NCBI GenBank assembly: GCA_001602415.1
Contig: CP012155.1
Span: forward strand, 2,412,223-2,476,222
DNA length: 64,000 bases
Origin: Bacteroidetes bacterium UKL13-3
GTDB lineage: Bacteria > Bacteroidota > Bacteroidia > UKL13-3
Reading direction: 5' to 3'
Below are positions 24,232 through 35,570 of the stretch, in pieces. A program made the translations under genes and the position numbers. How positions within the stretch are numbered: position 1 is the stretch's first letter; every line of letters begins with the position of its first letter. The notes beneath the pieces were generated by a model that did no database searches, was not told where the DNA came from, and saw only the letters and a list, made by a program, of their open reading frames with translations.

Positions 24232-24270
24232 TATAAAAAAAGCTGTTCCAATTTAATGAAACAGCTTTTT
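24232..24270 (-). terminator. Intrinsic terminator of atpD-atpC
   Basis: An 11-bp stem (24237-24247 with 24260-24270, AAAAAGCTGTT type) with a 12-base loop is followed on the minus strand by an uninterrupted T-run. It lies 18 bases after the atpC stop codon. T-runs on both sides would let it stop plus-strand transcription too. Confidence 0.88.
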
Positions 24271-24287
24271 GCAGTTATAAAATCAAT

Positions 24288-24518
24288 TTATGCCAACACA
24301 ATAATTGTGTTATTGAGTACTTCAACAACTCCTCCGTTAACAGCTATAAGCTCTTCTCCTTGGGTTGTTTTAACTCGTATATCGCCTTTGGCTAAACTGG
24401 CAACCAATGCCGCGTGATCTTTCAAAATCTGGAACTGCCCGTCAGCACCTGGAAAGGTAACTGCCTCAGCATTTCCTGAAAACAAAGATTTATCGGGTGT
24501 TAATATTTCTAATTGCAT
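24288..24518 (-). CDS. atpC: F1 ATP synthase epsilon subunit (short form)
   Basis: The 76-residue protein is just the N-terminal beta-sandwich of the epsilon subunit: MQLEILTPDKSLFSGNAEAV (in part), FPGADGQFQILKDHAALVA and AVNGGVVEVLNNTIIVLA. The C-terminal helical hairpin that inhibits ATP hydrolysis in other bacteria is absent, which is normal in Bacteroidota. It couples the catalytic head to the rotor of the ATP synthase. It lies 153 bases after atpD. The other ATP synthase genes are elsewhere. Confidence 0.93.
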   Translation of the reverse strand: MQLEILTPDKSLFSGNAEAVTFPGADGQFQILKDHAALVASLAKGDIRVKTTQGEELIAVNGGVVEVLNNTIIVLA

Positions 24519-24671
24519 TTTTTTAGTTATTAGGTAATTAAACGATTAAGTGAATTTGTAATTAAGGAAGAGTAAGAATTTGTGAAATTGAGGATAGAGA
24601 ACTTCTCATTTAACTTAATTACATATTCAACTCAATAAACCAAACCTAATTACTCAATCAACCAAACTCAA

Positions 24672-26201
<1,530 letters not shown>

Positions 26202-26214
26202 CTAATTTGAACCG

Positions 26215-26244
26215 CAAAATTAACTTTTGTAACGTAATATCAAA
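26215..26244 (-). promoter_or_regulatory. Promoter of atpD-atpC
   Basis: On the minus strand TTTG (26244-26241), 18 bases, then TAATTTTG (26222-26215) fits the TTTG-N19-TAnnTTTG pattern. Expected transcript start is near 26210, 30 bases before the atpD ATG. Confidence 0.75.
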
Positions 26245-26367
26245 CCAAATATTAATCCTATTTGCTGTTTTTGAGAATACTTTAGTCAGGTTCGCATTTA
26301 TAGCCTGATATTGTGACATTTGTACTCTCTTCAAATCTGGTTTAGATACACCAAGTTCTTAATATAT

Positions 26368-26889
26368 CTATCCTTCAGGAAAAAATAGCGCCTTTAATTC
26401 AGTAGCCTCATCCGCTTTCATCTTGCCACCCAAAATTAATCTGAGTTGCCTTCTGCGAAGCGCTCCATCGTATCTTTTGTGCTCTTCTTCTGTCTCAGGA
26501 ACCAGAGAAGGCACTTTCATTGGCGTTCCGTTTCTATCTAAAGCCACAAATGTGTAGTAGGCTTCATTGCTTTTAAATTTCTCACCTGATGGAATATTTT
26601 CGGCATGCACTACAATATGAATTTCCATTGATGAATTAAAGGATCTACTCACCTTTGCTTCAAGCGTTACCACATCTCCCAAACGAATGCATTTACCAAA
26701 ACTCACGCTATCTACAGATGCAGTTACTACTGTTTTACCCGAATGTTTTTGTGCAGCAATAGCTGCAACAATATCCATCCAATGTAAAAGGCGCCCACCC
26801 ATTAAATTATTTAAGGTATTGGTATCATTGGGTAATACCAGCTCGTTCATAATAGTATGCGAGTGTGAAGGTGTTTTTGTTAATTCCAT
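26368..26889 (-). CDS. Acyl-CoA thioesterase (hotdog fold, YciA/BACH-like)
   Basis: The 173-residue hotdog-fold protein has ELVLPNDTNTLNNLMGGRLL followed by HWMDIVAAIAA, the helix and catalytic Asp region of acyl-CoA hydrolases, and TASVDSVSFGKCIRLGDVVTLEA (in part) as the following strands. Such enzymes release fatty acids from CoA. A charged tail (EEEHKRYDGALRRRQLRL) resembles the eukaryotic/Bacteroidota type. The ATG at 26889 is preferred because the -7 box at 26908-26915 excludes the upstream frame extension to 26928. It is a single gene with its own promoter. Confidence 0.9.
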   Translation of the reverse strand: MELTKTPSHSHTIMNELVLPNDTNTLNNLMGGRLLHWMDIVAAIAAQKHSGKTVVTASVDSVSFGKCIRLGDVVTLEAKVSRSFNSSMEIHIVVHAENIPSGEKFKSNEAYYTFVALDRNGTPMKVPSLVPETEEEHKRYDGALRRRQLRLILGGKMKADEATELKALFFPEG

Positions 26890-26907
26890 AATCAATTGTT
26901 TGCGGTG

Positions 26908-26936
26908 CAAAAGTATGTAAAAAAACAAAGCCCCAA
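26908..26936 (-). promoter_or_regulatory. Promoter of the thioesterase gene
   Basis: TTG (26936-26934), 18 bases, then TACTTTTG (26915-26908) on the minus strand. The upstream element lies inside the stem of the terminator of the preceding giant gene (26919-26955), so terminator and promoter overlap. Confidence 0.65.
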
Positions 26937-26955
26937 CTATTAAGTCGAGGCTTTG
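26919..26955 (-). terminator. Intrinsic terminator of the 2830-residue surface protein gene
   Basis: On the minus strand a 13-bp stem (26955-26943 with 26938-26926, two G-U pairs, loop TAAT) is followed by seven T. It starts 22 bases after the stop codon of the giant gene. Confidence 0.88.
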
Positions 26956-26977
26956 CTGTGTAAGATATAATGAGTGA

Positions 26978-29900
26978 TTATTTACTCATCAATTGTTTAG
27001 TAGTAACTTCATTACCTATCTGAATACGAACCATGTATATAGCAGATGTTGCGCTAAACAAGTTCTCATCTAATGTAAGTGTATGGCTACCTGCTGATTG
27101 ATTTGCATTTTTAACCTGAGCAACTGTTCTACCAACTAAATCGTAAACAGTAACTGTTACATCTTGTGCCGAAGTTAAGTTGTATGAAACATTAGCAACT
27201 TTTTCGAATGGATTAGGATAAACCGATAAGTTAAACTTAGCTGCGAATACATCTTCAACACTGGTACGAGAGAAGATAGAATCCAACTTGGTTCCAGTAC
27301 AACCATTTGCACTTTGTATAGTTAAGGTCACATAAAATTTACCTTTAGTTTGATACTGGTTTCTGATTTTGTTACCAACCGGGCTGTTAATAATCGTTCC
27401 ATCACCAAAATCCCATCTGTAATTATTTAATCCAACTTGTGAAGGCTCAAATTCCCATGTAGATGCATTTATTTCAACTTTAGAGAATGCAGCAACAGGA
27501 GAAGGCTCAATGCTCACTGAATCTCTTTTAGCATCCGAACATCCTTTATTGGTTGTAGCTGTTAATGCAACAGGATATTTAACACCAGCATTAGCAGAGG
27601 TATAAGTATGTGTTGGATTTGCTGTTGTTGACGTTCCACCATCACCAAATGACCAGTTGTAGGTTAATGTTTGACCCACCGGAGGAATTGAACCATTTGT
27701 GAAGTTCACAGGACCATTCACACAACCATTTGTTGTAGCAAACAATGCAAGTGGTCTTTCACTTACTTCTACATTTCTGGTTACAGTATCTCTACAGTTG
27801 TTAACTGTATCTTGAGCTACTAAACGAATAGTGTAAATACCCAATACTCCATAAGATTTTGTAGGATTAAAGTCAGTAGATGGTGGAGTAAAATCACCAA
27901 AGTTCCAATTGTATATAACTTTGTTAGCAGCACCACTGTATGAAGTATTGTTGTTTAATGAAACAACAGCACCTTGACAAGCAATACCAGCAGTGAATCC
28001 AGCTCTAGGTTTGTCAAATACGGTAAGCGTTCGAACAGAAGAATCAACACAACCATAATTTGAAGTAGTTTTCAATTTTACAGTAAATGTTCCATTTGCA
28101 GGGAAAGTGTAAACCGGATTATTCGATAGTCCAATTTGGCCATTACCAAAATCCCACTCACTACCGAACGAATTAACTCTACCACTAACACCAGGTTTAA
28201 TTGTAGATGTATTCACAAATGAAGCACGAACTCCCAAACAGTGATTTGTTATTGTAAACGAAGCGGTAGGCTTAGCAAATGAGAACACACTGGCAGTTGA
28301 ATCTTTAAAACAACCCAATACATCAGTAGCTCTCAAAGTAACAGCGTATAATGTATCTGAAATTGGAAAATTAAATTTAGGATTGGTCGCAGTAGATGTT
28401 GCTCTAACAGAACCATTCAATCTGCTTGTCCAAAGGTAACTTACAGCACCAGTAGTGTTGTTTGTGAATTGAATTGAATCAGATCCACAAGCCAAACCAT
28501 TACTGAACGAAGTTGCAGGGACACCCAAAACTCTGATTGTTTTAGTTAATGTGTTAAACACACCAGCATTATTAGTTGCAGTTAATCTAACAGTATACAA
28601 ACCAGGAGCTCTGTTAAATGCGTATGTTTTATTGCCGTCTCTTGTTGTAGCAGTTGTACCATCACCAAAATCCCATAAGTAGGTAATAGGTGCAGTATTT
28701 GCTAAGAAGGTGGTTGTGTTGGTGAAGTAAATTGGAGCACCTAAACAAACTGAATCACTTGTATTAGTGAATGCTGGAGCTGGAGCTGAAGTTACTTTGA
28801 TGTAACGAGTAATAACCGAATCACAGTTTGATGGCAATAATCTAAGTGTTGCTGTTAACAAGAATGTACTATCTACATCAGCTAGAGCTGGGTTCAATAC
28901 AAACCTAGCACCATTTCCTCCTGCTGGAGCTGTAAATACTGCACTGCTCATTGGAATATTTCCAAACGGTGTTCTAACAGAGGTATTTATAATTTGCCAG
29001 CTTGTATTATATGAAGTATTTGTTAAACCTGAAGGAGGAGTGAATGTGTAAGTCATCTGATCACCAATTTTTGCACCATCTGGAACGGCTTGCGTACCTG
29101 CAGCAAATACTGCTGTAAAAGGAGTTCCTTTAGCAATGAATGGCCCACCATAGAAATTTCTGATAAATTGTTTAGAAGTATCCGGTAATTGGAAGGCACA
29201 ACCTGATTGAATATTGGTGTAACGCACTATTGCATAAACCGAATCAACGCGACCAATACTCAAATTGTTTGGATTCGGAGCTTTGATATTTAATGACCCT
29301 CCACTGGTGCTACCTGCAATGCTTGAGCCTAATGCTATACCTGAAAATGCATCAAACAGCGTGTAGTTATATAATGATGAACTTGATGGCATGTTAACTG
29401 ATAGCTCATTATATGCACAAATAGTTGCTGATAAAGGAGTCAATTGTTGGTTCTGAACATCATCAAAAATCACAATACTATCCAAAACAATATTCATACC
29501 TAATCTAGAGATTGCCTCAATTCCTATTACCACCCCATTGAACGAGAAGTTTTGCAAGCAAACATCTAATTGAGTATAACCAGGGAATGACAACGCTGGG
29601 TTAGGTCTAACAACTGTTCCTAACGGACTGCTCCAAATTCTACCATTTGGAGAAGATGCAGCTGAAACAACTACCTGCACAAGATCTTGATTATTTAATG
29701 ACTCACCATTTTGAGAAACCCAAAGACGAACAGTTGGTACTTTCATGTTAGTTAAGTCTAAACAAGGAGAAACTAAACGAGACAAGGTATTTACAGGAAG
29801 TGATCCAGCAGCAAACAAAGCAGCTCTTACTCCTGTGCGAGGTGTTAAAACTGGATTCAAACCTGAACCAAACGTATTTAACTCCCAACCTCCAGCTGCA

Positions 29901-32900
29901 GGCGTTCCTGCTCCTCCGGGACCTTGACTTTCAACAAACCATCCATTAACATTTGGTAAGTCAAATCCATAAGTGATTGGGAATTGACTGTAAACAGATG
30001 AGATATATTCATATCCAGAAGCCGGAGCAACTGTTCTGAAAGCTGTTGGAGCAAATTTGTCTCTCACGGCCAATCTGTATCCGATAGAGGTGTTGATTGG
30101 TTGTGCAGGAATAATATATGTTCTGGTAAATCTGTTGCTAACGGTGTTAGCTGTTACTACAAATTGCTCAGGTCCATTATTAATTGAGTAGTACAAAGTA
30201 TCAGAAGCAACGTTAGTGTTTGTTTCGAATACACGGTAAGTAATTGTAAATGGTCCGTTACCACAATTAAGTGGATTACGAGTTATGTTATAAATACGAG
30301 GAGCAATGCTATCAGCAAAAACTCCAATAGGCAACTCATCAGCTCCAATTGTAGGTTGAACTGCTGATCTTGCTTCTCCTTGCATATCGTTAGTTACACC
30401 TGCTAAAGGAGCACCCCAACCATATATTACATGTGAAAAGCCATTTAATATTAAATTAGAATCGTTAACAAAATTTGTATTGAAATTAAGCGACATTGAA
30501 TCTTGTCTTGTCAGAGCTGTATATTCCGATAATGTATTGTATATAACAGGTGGTCCTGCAGTTGCATTAAATATGGCAACACCATTTGTAGCACCCGGTG
30601 CTGCAGCGAAATAACAGTTATTATCTGAAACAGTAAAAATGTTAGCTGAATGTCCAACTAAAACTGAATAGGCGGATCCTGTTCCTGATGTTCGTCCTAA
30701 TTTGTTTTGTAAGATATTATTACGCATAGCAATACCACCACGGATGTTTGATCCAAATGCTAAACATGCCGAGATTGCAAATTTGGTTACTCCCAATGAA
30801 GTGGCAGTTCCTAGGTTAATAGAGTTATTCCATATGCGAATCCCTAGGTCATTAATAGCAGCATTTGCATCAACATAAATACCAAAAGGATTTATTAAGC
30901 TGAATGTATTAGGTGTTCCGACAGTACCTGCTGCAGTGATATTGGATATCATATTATTGGCAATGGTAATATTTGATAAGCTATCTCCATTTAGGTTGAT
31001 GGCAATACCATAAGCAGCACCATCTGCAGGTACGCCAGCTAATGTTGCATTTCTAATCTTGCTTATCGTATTGCGTGTGATTGAAATATTAGAGTCAATT
31101 GACAAATTACCTGTTGCAGTTAGGTCAATGGCTCTGTTAGCAGTAAAGCCAAGTGCGTTGTTTGTAATTACATTACTGTCGATTACTGCATTTACCTGTG
31201 CATTCAAGAAGATACCGGATGCATTATTTGCACCTCCAAATTGGTTTGTTAATCCAGCTGTATCTCTACCAATAATGTTACGTCTTGCAACCAACCCATT
31301 ATCTTGCTGACCAAGACCAGCAGTAGCTCCTTGTGCATAGATACCAAAACGAACTCCTCCAATAAAGTTGTTTTCGAACAACATGTTATTGTTACCACTA
31401 AACAAAGGAGTTGATGGTGTTGATGCAACTCCTCCAACATATAAGGCCGCGAATGTGTTGATCGTAGCTGTGGTGTTACCAATCAAATTACAGTTGCGGA
31501 TTCGAACATTACTTACGATGTCTTCACCAGGCGTAATATCAATCAACTTAATGTTATTGGCAGCAGAGTTAGTACTGGCGATTGCTGGTAAAGCAATAGT
31601 TATGTTACGCGTATTTGTTGCTCCATCACTTGATCCATCAATTTCGAAGTTTGAGCCTCCATTAAAACGAATCACACTTGAATTTGCAGCATATGCTCTA
31701 TTGGCACCAGTACGGATCGTGTCGTTTCTTCCAGCACTATTGGTAAGCACAATTGTTCTTGAAGCATTCATACGTGGGTATGATTTCAATGCAGGAATCA
31801 ATGTATCACCCTCACCTGCATAGCCAGCTGAAATTACTAGCTTAGCAATTTGAGGTGTTGATGAGAATCCGTCAACACCATTTGTATTGATATAATCAAA
31901 TGCTTTTGCAATGGTAGCAAATGAGAATGGAGCAGTACCAGTGGCTCTAGGGAAATTATTTACACCGTTGATTAAGTATGTTTGACCTCCAGTTATTGGC
32001 AAGAAATTAACTGTGAATTCAAGCGCTCCCACACAAGTAAATGTTCCAGATCTTGTGGCTCCTTTAATATCGTTGTTAACGTCTGCAATTTTAAAACTAC
32101 CATTTACCAATGGGCCAGAGAATGCTTCATCAGGTATAGCAGTTGAGTCGTCAGCAAAAAAGGAAGTGAAATTATATGAGGTGAAGTCTTGGTTAATGGC
32201 AGTTTGCCATTGTTTAATGTAAAGGTAATTTACAGCACCAGAACCAACAATAAAGTTGTTGGTTGTGTTTATACCGTCAGCTCCATATGCGTTGCTTCCA
32301 ATAAAACCTCCAGAAGTTTGTGTAAATGGCCCAGCAGTTGGTGATGATGTTGCTCCTACAAATAGAGCATAATTATTACCAGCAGTAACAACTGTTCTAC
32401 CCGAACGATTCATTAATAAATTATTTTGCAATCTTACTCCTCCAGTAATTCCAGCTCCTAAAAATACAGCATATGACCATGTTGGAGTAAGTGTTGAAAG
32501 AGATGTTCCATTAAGATGGATGGTATTATGATAAATATCAAGACCCAAAGCAGTTGATGTTCCGTCAATCACAATTCCTGATGGATTTAAAGCACTGGCG
32601 GTTGCAGAGGTTCCAGCACCTCTAATTTTTGCAATTGAGTTATTCACAAGTCTAATCGCTCTATTTCCAGTAGTTGCTCCTAGGTTCATACGAATACCTG
32701 TGCAATATGCACCAGCTGTAGTTAAATTATAAATGGTGTTACGTGAAACGACAATACCACTATCAGGAGCATTAGCATCTCCTCCAGCATCTAAATCAAT
32801 CCCTCTAAATCCACTTGTTGCAGCTAATGTATCCGTGTTTCTGATAATATTGCTATCAACTGTACTCAACGCAATTGATTTAAGATAAATACCAGCATTA

Positions 32901-35470
32901 TCGGCAGCACCACCAATAAAAGTGATAGGTAAACCTGTTGATCTTCCAACAGTTCCTCCAATTACGTTTCTGTTAATCAAATAGCCTCTATTTTGTGCTC
33001 CCACAATATTCGCACCGCGCAAAGAAATACCTGTTCTAACACCTTCTATATTATTGTTAGTGATTGTTATAAAGTTGTTAAAACCAACTGAAGCACTCTG
33101 GAAAGTAGTTGCTGGATTGTAATGTCCATGATAAATTCCAGCAGCAGTATTAATTCCATTGGTTACCAATCCCCCAACGATATTACAGTTGCGAATGGTG
33201 ATATTGGTTACTGGCATACTATCAGTTGAGCCAATTGATATTACTTTAACTGTATTAGAAACAATACTTGACGGCATGCGGAAAGTCAAGTTACGTTGAC
33301 CTGTTACAGATTGTCCATCAATTGTAATGTGTTTGGCTCCGATAATACTTAGTAAAGCGAATTGATTATTGATATTAGTTAGCGAAGGCGCTGATACAGT
33401 GAAAGATAATCCAGCAGCAGGTCTGATAATTACCGGACGCAATGCATCGTCTCCAACGTAATCAACAATTGGAGGCACAAAGGATGTTTCCCCTACATAT
33501 CCATTGTTGAATTCTAATATAATATTTCCTGTTCCTGCAACACCATATGTATTAAGATAAGAAACTGCTTCTGCCAATGTGGCAAAAGATCCATTTCCAG
33601 TTGGTCCAACAGGCCAGTTAGATAATCCATTAATTGCGTATGTTCTACCACCTAGTAAAGCATAGTTAGCACTCGCAGTATTTCCTGTAAACTCATACGC
33701 TCCGGCAGATGGAGTTGTTGCAGATCTAGGATTTCCGTTGATATCTGTTGTTACACCAGCTGCAGCACCGAAAGTTGCAAGGAGGCTTGGTGCACCATTA
33801 TTCATTGTTAAGGTAGTATCGTCAACATTAACAAAAGCAGGCAAACGTGTAGTAGTAGCAGATGGTCCAACAACTAATTTCCAGTCATCAACTGATTGTC
33901 TGTATCTTCCTCTGATAAATCCGATAAAAGAGAATGATCCAGAGGTGTTGTTTGAGTATAATATATTATTTCCTAGTGTTGAGAAAGGAATTGCGTTAGC
34001 AGCATTAATTGCAAAAACAATTGAAATTGGAGTTTGTCCAGTTGAAAATAATGAACGACCCATTCTGTTCACGAAAACATTGTTTCGAACATCTAAACCT
34101 CCAGTAACGGAGGCTCCTGTTGCTAAACAAGCAGAAAAACTTCCCGCATTTAGTGTATCTCCATATAGGTGAACCGAATTGTGCAAGATACTTGCTCCAA
34201 CATTCGCAGAAACATCATCAATAAAAATGCCGGTAGGATAGGTTAAACTTCCAACCGTGGTACCACCATTAGATGCGATGAGTTTTCCAATTGTATTGTT
34301 GGTTATGCGTATTGCCAACGGTTGGGAATGTGTTCCTAAAGCAACACGAATACCTGTAACACCCGAAGTTGGCGCAGTTGACCTAATATTATAGATTTTA
34401 TTTGCGTTAATTGAAATATTAGAATCCAAGGCAACATTAGAGGCAGAGAAAATAATCGATATCCCTCTAAAACCACCAGAAGCAGGCTGATTATTACGAA
34501 TAATATTGTTTTCAATAATTGCATCCCTTTGCGCAATTACAGTAATACCTGATGCTCCTACTAATCCACCAATAAATGTTGTTGGCAATGTTTCAGTCGC
34601 TACAGGTTGAATAGTCCCTCCTAATGTATTGCCACGTATAACTAAATTCAAATCTTGTCTTCCTGCGGTTGTTTCTATTCCTCTAACATAGATAGGATTT
34701 TGACAAGCCTCTACCAAGTTATTAATGATTGAGATATTTTGTGCTGGCCTTAATGGAGCAGAGGGGGTAGTAGCACCACCGTAGTATATACCAGCAAAGG
34801 TGTTGATAGCACCACCAACATTTCCTGCTGTACTGTTTCCTAAAACTCTACAATTTTGAATTGTGATAAACTGGCAGCCTGCATTGGCAAAAGGTACTAC
34901 ATCTATAACCTTAACGGTATTGGTTGTAGAACCTACAGGTATTGCAAAGGTTAGATTTCTTTGCCCAACCGATGATTGCCCATCAATATTTACAAACTGG
35001 GCGCCATTAAACCTCACGAGTGAAGCGTTTGCTCCAATTGCTACCGAGCTAGTTATCGTAAAGCTATTTCCCGAGGAGGGTCTTATAGCAATTGTTCGCT
35101 GACTAGACATGAAAGGATAACCTCCAGTGGTTGTTCTTCCAATATTAATGGTTCCATTTTCAACTCCGGTGTATCCCGGAGATAGTATGAAATTAATTGT
35201 TCCAACTGTTGTAGGATCTACCCCTTGATTGTTTAGAGCAGATATAATACCCGTTGATGCAGTGTATGGGCTATCCAGCGTATGGGCTCCATTAAAATTC
35301 GCGAAGGTGTCCTTAGGTGAGACCAAGTCTACTCCTGCCCCATCAACCCAATATGTTTGCCCCCCTTTAAACGAGGCCTGCCCGTAGGCAACACTTGCGA
35401 AAACCAAAAGAGCGGCAGATGCCAACACTTTGGTAAAAGACTTTAATTTTAAAGTAATCTTTGTTTTCAT
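26978..35470 (-). CDS. Giant T9SS surface protein with three beta-helix-like repeats and PKD domains
   Basis: The 2830-residue protein has a signal peptide (ending ASVAYGQ). Residues 30-1740 form three long homologous units, each opening with GGQTYWVDG, GGRTYAING or GGQTYLING and containing many right-handed beta-helix turns of the type ITIQNCRV, ITNNTIG, NNVFVNR, and each closing with a short G-A-[YLD]-E motif (GAYEF, GALEF, GADEL). Then come a jelly-roll-like region (about 1830-1960) and five or six PKD modules (YLWDFGDGTT, YNWSFGDGGT, YRWDFGDGTI). The last 85 residues are a type A T9SS sorting domain (LSVYPNPFEKVANVSY, KQLMSK end). It should be exported by T9SS and anchored or released at the surface, probably as an adhesin. 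It is a single gene with its own promoter and terminator. Confidence 0.9.
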   Translation of the reverse strand: MKTKITLKLKSFTKVLASAALLVFASVAYGQASFKGGQTYWVDGAGVDLVSPKDTFANFNGAHTLDSPYTASTGIISALNNQGVDPTTVGTINFILSPGYTGVENGTINIGRTTTGGYPFMSSQRTIAIRPSSGNSFTITSSVAIGANASLVRFNGAQFVNIDGQSSVGQRNLTFAIPVGSTTNTVKVIDVVPFANAGCQFITIQNCRVLGNSTAGNVGGAINTFAGIYYGGATTPSAPLRPAQNISIINNLVEACQNPIYVRGIETTAGRQDLNLVIRGNTLGGTIQPVATETLPTTFIGGLVGASGITVIAQRDAIIENNIIRNNQPASGGFRGISIIFSASNVALDSNISINANKIYNIRSTAPTSGVTGIRVALGTHSQPLAIRITNNTIGKLIASNGGTTVGSLTYPTGIFIDDVSANVGASILHNSVHLYGDTLNAGSFSACLATGASVTGGLDVRNNVFVNRMGRSLFSTGQTPISIVFAINAANAIPFSTLGNNILYSNNTSGSFSFIGFIRGRYRQSVDDWKLVVGPSATTTRLPAFVNVDDTTLTMNNGAPSLLATFGAAAGVTTDINGNPRSATTPSAGAYEFTGNTASANYALLGGRTYAINGLSNWPVGPTGNGSFATLAEAVSYLNTYGVAGTGNIILEFNNGYVGETSFVPPIVDYVGDDALRPVIIRPAAGLSFTVSAPSLTNINNQFALLSIIGAKHITIDGQSVTGQRNLTFRMPSSIVSNTVKVISIGSTDSMPVTNITIRNCNIVGGLVTNGINTAAGIYHGHYNPATTFQSASVGFNNFITITNNNIEGVRTGISLRGANIVGAQNRGYLINRNVIGGTVGRSTGLPITFIGGAADNAGIYLKSIALSTVDSNIIRNTDTLAATSGFRGIDLDAGGDANAPDSGIVVSRNTIYNLTTAGAYCTGIRMNLGATTGNRAIRLVNNSIAKIRGAGTSATASALNPSGIVIDGTSTALGLDIYHNTIHLNGTSLSTLTPTWSYAVFLGAGITGGVRLQNNLLMNRSGRTVVTAGNNYALFVGATSSPTAGPFTQTSGGFIGSNAYGADGINTTNNFIVGSGAVNYLYIKQWQTAINQDFTSYNFTSFFADDSTAIPDEAFSGPLVNGSFKIADVNNDIKGATRSGTFTCVGALEFTVNFLPITGGQTYLINGVNNFPRATGTAPFSFATIAKAFDYINTNGVDGFSSTPQIAKLVISAGYAGEGDTLIPALKSYPRMNASRTIVLTNSAGRNDTIRTGANRAYAANSSVIRFNGGSNFEIDGSSDGATNTRNITIALPAIASTNSAANNIKLIDITPGEDIVSNVRIRNCNLIGNTTATINTFAALYVGGVASTPSTPLFSGNNNMLFENNFIGGVRFGIYAQGATAGLGQQDNGLVARRNIIGRDTAGLTNQFGGANNASGIFLNAQVNAVIDSNVITNNALGFTANRAIDLTATGNLSIDSNISITRNTISKIRNATLAGVPADGAAYGIAINLNGDSLSNITIANNMISNITAAGTVGTPNTFSLINPFGIYVDANAAINDLGIRIWNNSINLGTATSLGVTKFAISACLAFGSNIRGGIAMRNNILQNKLGRTSGTGSAYSVLVGHSANIFTVSDNNCYFAAAPGATNGVAIFNATAGPPVIYNTLSEYTALTRQDSMSLNFNTNFVNDSNLILNGFSHVIYGWGAPLAGVTNDMQGEARSAVQPTIGADELPIGVFADSIAPRIYNITRNPLNCGNGPFTITYRVFETNTNVASDTLYYSINNGPEQFVVTANTVSNRFTRTYIIPAQPINTSIGYRLAVRDKFAPTAFRTVAPASGYEYISSVYSQFPITYGFDLPNVNGWFVESQGPGGAGTPAAGGWELNTFGSGLNPVLTPRTGVRAALFAAGSLPVNTLSRLVSPCLDLTNMKVPTVRLWVSQNGESLNNQDLVQVVVSAASSPNGRIWSSPLGTVVRPNPALSFPGYTQLDVCLQNFSFNGVVIGIEAISRLGMNIVLDSIVIFDDVQNQQLTPLSATICAYNELSVNMPSSSSLYNYTLFDAFSGIALGSSIAGSTSGGSLNIKAPNPNNLSIGRVDSVYAIVRYTNIQSGCAFQLPDTSKQFIRNFYGGPFIAKGTPFTAVFAAGTQAVPDGAKIGDQMTYTFTPPSGLTNTSYNTSWQIINTSVRTPFGNIPMSSAVFTAPAGGNGARFVLNPALADVDSTFLLTATLRLLPSNCDSVITRYIKVTSAPAPAFTNTSDSVCLGAPIYFTNTTTFLANTAPITYLWDFGDGTTATTRDGNKTYAFNRAPGLYTVRLTATNNAGVFNTLTKTIRVLGVPATSFSNGLACGSDSIQFTNNTTGAVSYLWTSRLNGSVRATSTATNPKFNFPISDTLYAVTLRATDVLGCFKDSTASVFSFAKPTASFTITNHCLGVRASFVNTSTIKPGVSGRVNSFGSEWDFGNGQIGLSNNPVYTFPANGTFTVKLKTTSNYGCVDSSVRTLTVFDKPRAGFTAGIACQGAVVSLNNNTSYSGAANKVIYNWNFGDFTPPSTDFNPTKSYGVLGIYTIRLVAQDTVNNCRDTVTRNVEVSERPLALFATTNGCVNGPVNFTNGSIPPVGQTLTYNWSFGDGGTSTTANPTHTYTSANAGVKYPVALTATTNKGCSDAKRDSVSIEPSPVAAFSKVEINASTWEFEPSQVGLNNYRWDFGDGTIINSPVGNKIRNQYQTKGKFYVTLTIQSANGCTGTKLDSIFSRTSVEDVFAAKFNLSVYPNPFEKVANVSYNLTSAQDVTVTVYDLVGRTVAQVKNANQSAGSHTLTLDENLFSATSAIYMVRIQIGNEVTTKQLMSK

Positions 35471-35505
35471 ATCTGATTTAAGTAATTGTTAACAAATGAG
35501 AATAT

Positions 35506-35537
35506 CAAACGTAATAAATTTTACTGAGCAAAACAAG
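35506..35537 (-). promoter_or_regulatory. Promoter of the 2830-residue surface protein gene
   Basis: CTTG (35537-35534), 20 bases, then TACGTTTG (35513-35506) on the minus strand. Expected start near 35501, giving a leader of about 30 bases. Confidence 0.6.
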
Positions 35538-35570
35538 TGGTTAATTAATAAATATTAACCCTGCTATTTT

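Noticed and set aside
24519-24671. AT-rich gap between atpD and atpC with TTAATTAC-like words as a possible regulatory RNA
   Set aside because: No stable stem, promoter or terminator could be found; it looks like simple low-complexity spacer.
26978-35470. Repeated short motifs suggesting a CRISPR-like or tandem DNA array
   Set aside because: The repetition is at the protein level (beta-helix turns and PKD modules) with degenerate DNA and no regular spacing.
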